Source of the DNA: Lachnospiraceae bacterium
Lineage (GTDB): Bacteria > Bacillota > Clostridia > Lachnospirales > Anaerotignaceae
Assembly: GCA_028695945.1 (NCBI GenBank)
Contig: JAQVIB010000093.1
Location: 1-7,725 of the forward strand
DNA: 7,725 nucleotides
Reading direction: 5' to 3'
Shown: in pieces, positions 6,676-7,725 of the stretch
Layout of the letters: each line of letters starts with the position of its first letter
Position numbering within the stretch: position 1 is the stretch's first letter
Notes under the pieces: generated by a model
Seen by the model: the letters and a program-made list of their open reading frames with translations, nothing else
The model's database searches: none
What the model was told of the DNA's origin: nothing
Position numbers and translations under genes: made by a program

Positions 6676-7466
6676 TGAGTGAAATTGCATATGAAAGAAT
6701 TAAAAATAATCTTCAGACGCTGAATATGAAAAATACCCTTACCATCATAGATAATTACCTAGAGCAGGCAATTCATGATAAAACTAACATTGTTGATGTG
6801 CTGGACCATATTTTAACCCAAGAAGCAAATGCAAAGCAAACAAGGGCTGTTGATAATCAGATTCAAATGTCGGGCTTTCCCTTTAGGAAAACATTAAATA
6901 TGTTTGATTTTTCTTTTCAGCCCAGCATAGACAAGGAGCAGATAATGGAGCTAGCTACCATGTGATTTGTAGAGAACAAAGAAAATGTAGTCTTTTTAGG
7001 AACACCTGGTGTGGGGAAAACTCACTTAGCAGTGGCACTTGGTATGATTGCAGCGCAAAATAGATATTCTACCTATTACATAAACTGCCACAATCTAATC
7101 AGCCAGTTAAACAAAGCACACTACGAAAATCGTCTGCAGGAAAGATTAAAGACCTTTGCAAAGTATAAGGTGCTGATTATTGATGAAATAGGCTACCTGC
7201 CTATGGATATACAAGGGGCAAATCTATTTTTTCAATTAATTACAAAAAGGTATGAAAAAAACAGCACCATATTTACCTCAAATAAGGCATTTTCCTCATG
7301 GAATGAGGTCTTTTCAGATATAACAATAGCCTCAGCTATACTTGATAGAATCCTGCACCACTGCCAAGTGGTAAGTATAAAGGGAGAGAGCTACCGGTTG
7401 AAGGAGCGTAAGGAGATGATGAAAAGTAAAAATATAATAAATACGTTGTTTGAAAAACAGGAATAA
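6675..7466 (+). pseudogene. istB: IS21 helper ATPase IstB, interrupted by an in-frame TGA
   Basis: IstB is the AAA+ ATPase (DnaA/DnaC-like) that helps IstA choose and capture target DNA. The start has GGAGG (6661-6665) nine bases upstream. The reading frame would give 263 residues, normal for the family, but codon 97 is TGA (6963-6965). Before it is the helical N-terminal domain (1-96). After it, in the same frame, come Walker A GTPGVGKTH (109-117), Walker B VLIIDEIGYLP (166-176), a sensor-like TSNKAF segment and the usual C-terminus RILHHCQVVSIKGESYRLK. IstB proteins commonly have Arg at the stop position, in a context like LRFIE, so a single CGA-to-TGA change fits. TGA ends other genes here, so it is not a recoded Trp. 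Any protein restarted at the GTG at 7011 would lack most of Walker A. Confidence 0.92.
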
Positions 7467-7472
7467 TTTTTT

Positions 7473-7510
7473 GCCAAAAACCAGCAAAATTTAAACGCCG
7501 TTTTTATACA
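7473..7510 (-). repeat. Right terminal inverted repeat of the IS21 element
   Basis: Read inward on the minus strand it begins TGTATAAAAACGGCG and continues with TTTAAATTTTGC. It is the partner of the left repeat (31 of 38 bases identical). It supplies the final codons and the TAA stop (7493-7491) of the broken gene to the right. Confidence 0.88.
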
Positions 7511-7725
7511 AAATCGAAACGTCATTGACAACTGTAAAATCCATATTTTCCCCTGTTACATAGGTTTTTGCTGCGGGCACAACAACCGAGGTTACTACCG
7601 GCGAAACCGCATATACCTTGAATTCTGAAACAGAAGCCCAATAGTTATTGCTTTGGTTTCCCTTGGTAATGTACAACCTCACATACCTATAGGAACCAGG
7701 TGTAATGGTTCTGGTAGTTGAACTG
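7491..7725 (-). CDS. Partial surface/secreted protein with F5/8C-like segment, 3' end cut by the IS element
   Basis: The minus-strand frame is open from the right edge to a TAA inside the IS end, giving 77 visible residues; the start lies outside the window. The visible part includes YRYVRLYITKGNQ and YWASVSEFKVYAV, which resemble the last strands of an F5/8 type C (discoidin, CBM32-like) domain. Next comes VTSVVVPAAKTYVTGENMDF, which looks like the start of a bacterial Ig-like repeat. Such arrays occur in secreted glycosidases and cell-wall adhesins of gut Clostridia. Native sequence ends at 7511; the last six codons (LYKNGV) are made by or across the IS junction. A GTG at 7682 is internal to the domain and is not a likely start. 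The domain call rests on short pattern resemblance. Confidence 0.7.
   Translation of the reverse strand, partial: SSTTRTITPGSYRYVRLYITKGNQSNNYWASVSEFKVYAVSPVVTSVVVPAAKTYVTGENMDFTVVNDVSILYKNGV

Larger units (their letters stand above)
5353..7510 (+). mobile_element. IS21-family insertion sequence, 2158 bp
   Basis: The two genes inside, istA and istB in order and overlapping by one base, are the defining content of IS21-family elements. The borders are set by imperfect terminal inverted repeats starting with the family's terminal TG (5353) and ending in CA (7510). The element is full length, but istB carries an internal stop codon. The flanking five bases (TAAAA on the left, AAATC on the right) are not a direct repeat; IS21 elements normally duplicate a few bases of target, so this copy did not arrive here by one simple insertion or has since recombined. 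The left end cuts aspA, and the right end cuts an unrelated surface-type gene. Both flanking genes read toward the left. Confidence 0.93.

Noticed and set aside
6963..6965. TGA in istB read as Trp or selenocysteine
   Set aside because: TGA is the genuine stop of istA and of the 248-aa gene, so TGA-to-Trp recoding is ruled out. The family residue here is commonly Arg, and no selenocysteine insertion hairpin was noticed.
7011..7466. Separate ATPase gene starting at GTG 7011
   Set aside because: The GTG is the Val inside Walker A; a protein starting there would lack most of the nucleotide-binding loop. It is the second half of istB.

Overview
The window looks like chromosomal DNA from a low-GC Gram-positive anaerobe, most likely class Clostridia. 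The coding sequence is AT-rich, ribosome binding sites are strong AGGAGG types, and a DUF2798 membrane protein, a PpnP nucleoside phosphorylase and a bacillus/clostridium-type aspartase sit side by side. No rRNA, tRNA or CRISPR array was seen. The genus cannot be fixed from the sequence.

Left third (1-2760). A small two-gene minus-strand unit holds a 163-aa regulator that appears to carry two winged-helix modules, followed by a frame that runs off the left edge. Divergent from it on the plus strand are a 294-aa protein with a PD-(D/E)XK nuclease-like motif set and a 248-aa protein I do not recognise. The divergent intergenic region has three short dyads near the two candidate promoters. A perfect 19-bp terminator hairpin closes the plus-strand pair. 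This is the accessory-looking part of the window and the best candidate for an undescribed small system, although its function is unknown.

Middle (2760-5352, all minus strand). In transcription order these are the broken aspartate ammonia-lyase gene (aspA), ppnP with its own good promoter, and a four-helix DUF2798 protein with its own promoter and dyad-rich leader. They are ordinary metabolic or housekeeping genes, but aspA has lost its start codon and promoter.

Right (5353-7510). A complete-length IS21-family insertion sequence of 2158 bp is bounded by 38-bp imperfect inverted repeats (31 of 38 identical). Its istA transposase keeps its DDE residues. Its istB ATPase is interrupted by one in-frame TGA just before Walker A, so this copy is probably unable to transpose alone. 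Beyond it (7511-7725) is the 3' part of a minus-strand surface-type gene with an F5/8C (discoidin)-like segment, cut by the element.

The insertion sequence has no visible target duplication, and its two flanks are remnants of two different genes. This points to an IS-associated deletion or recombination rather than a simple insertion: the missing aspA start does not reappear on the other side.
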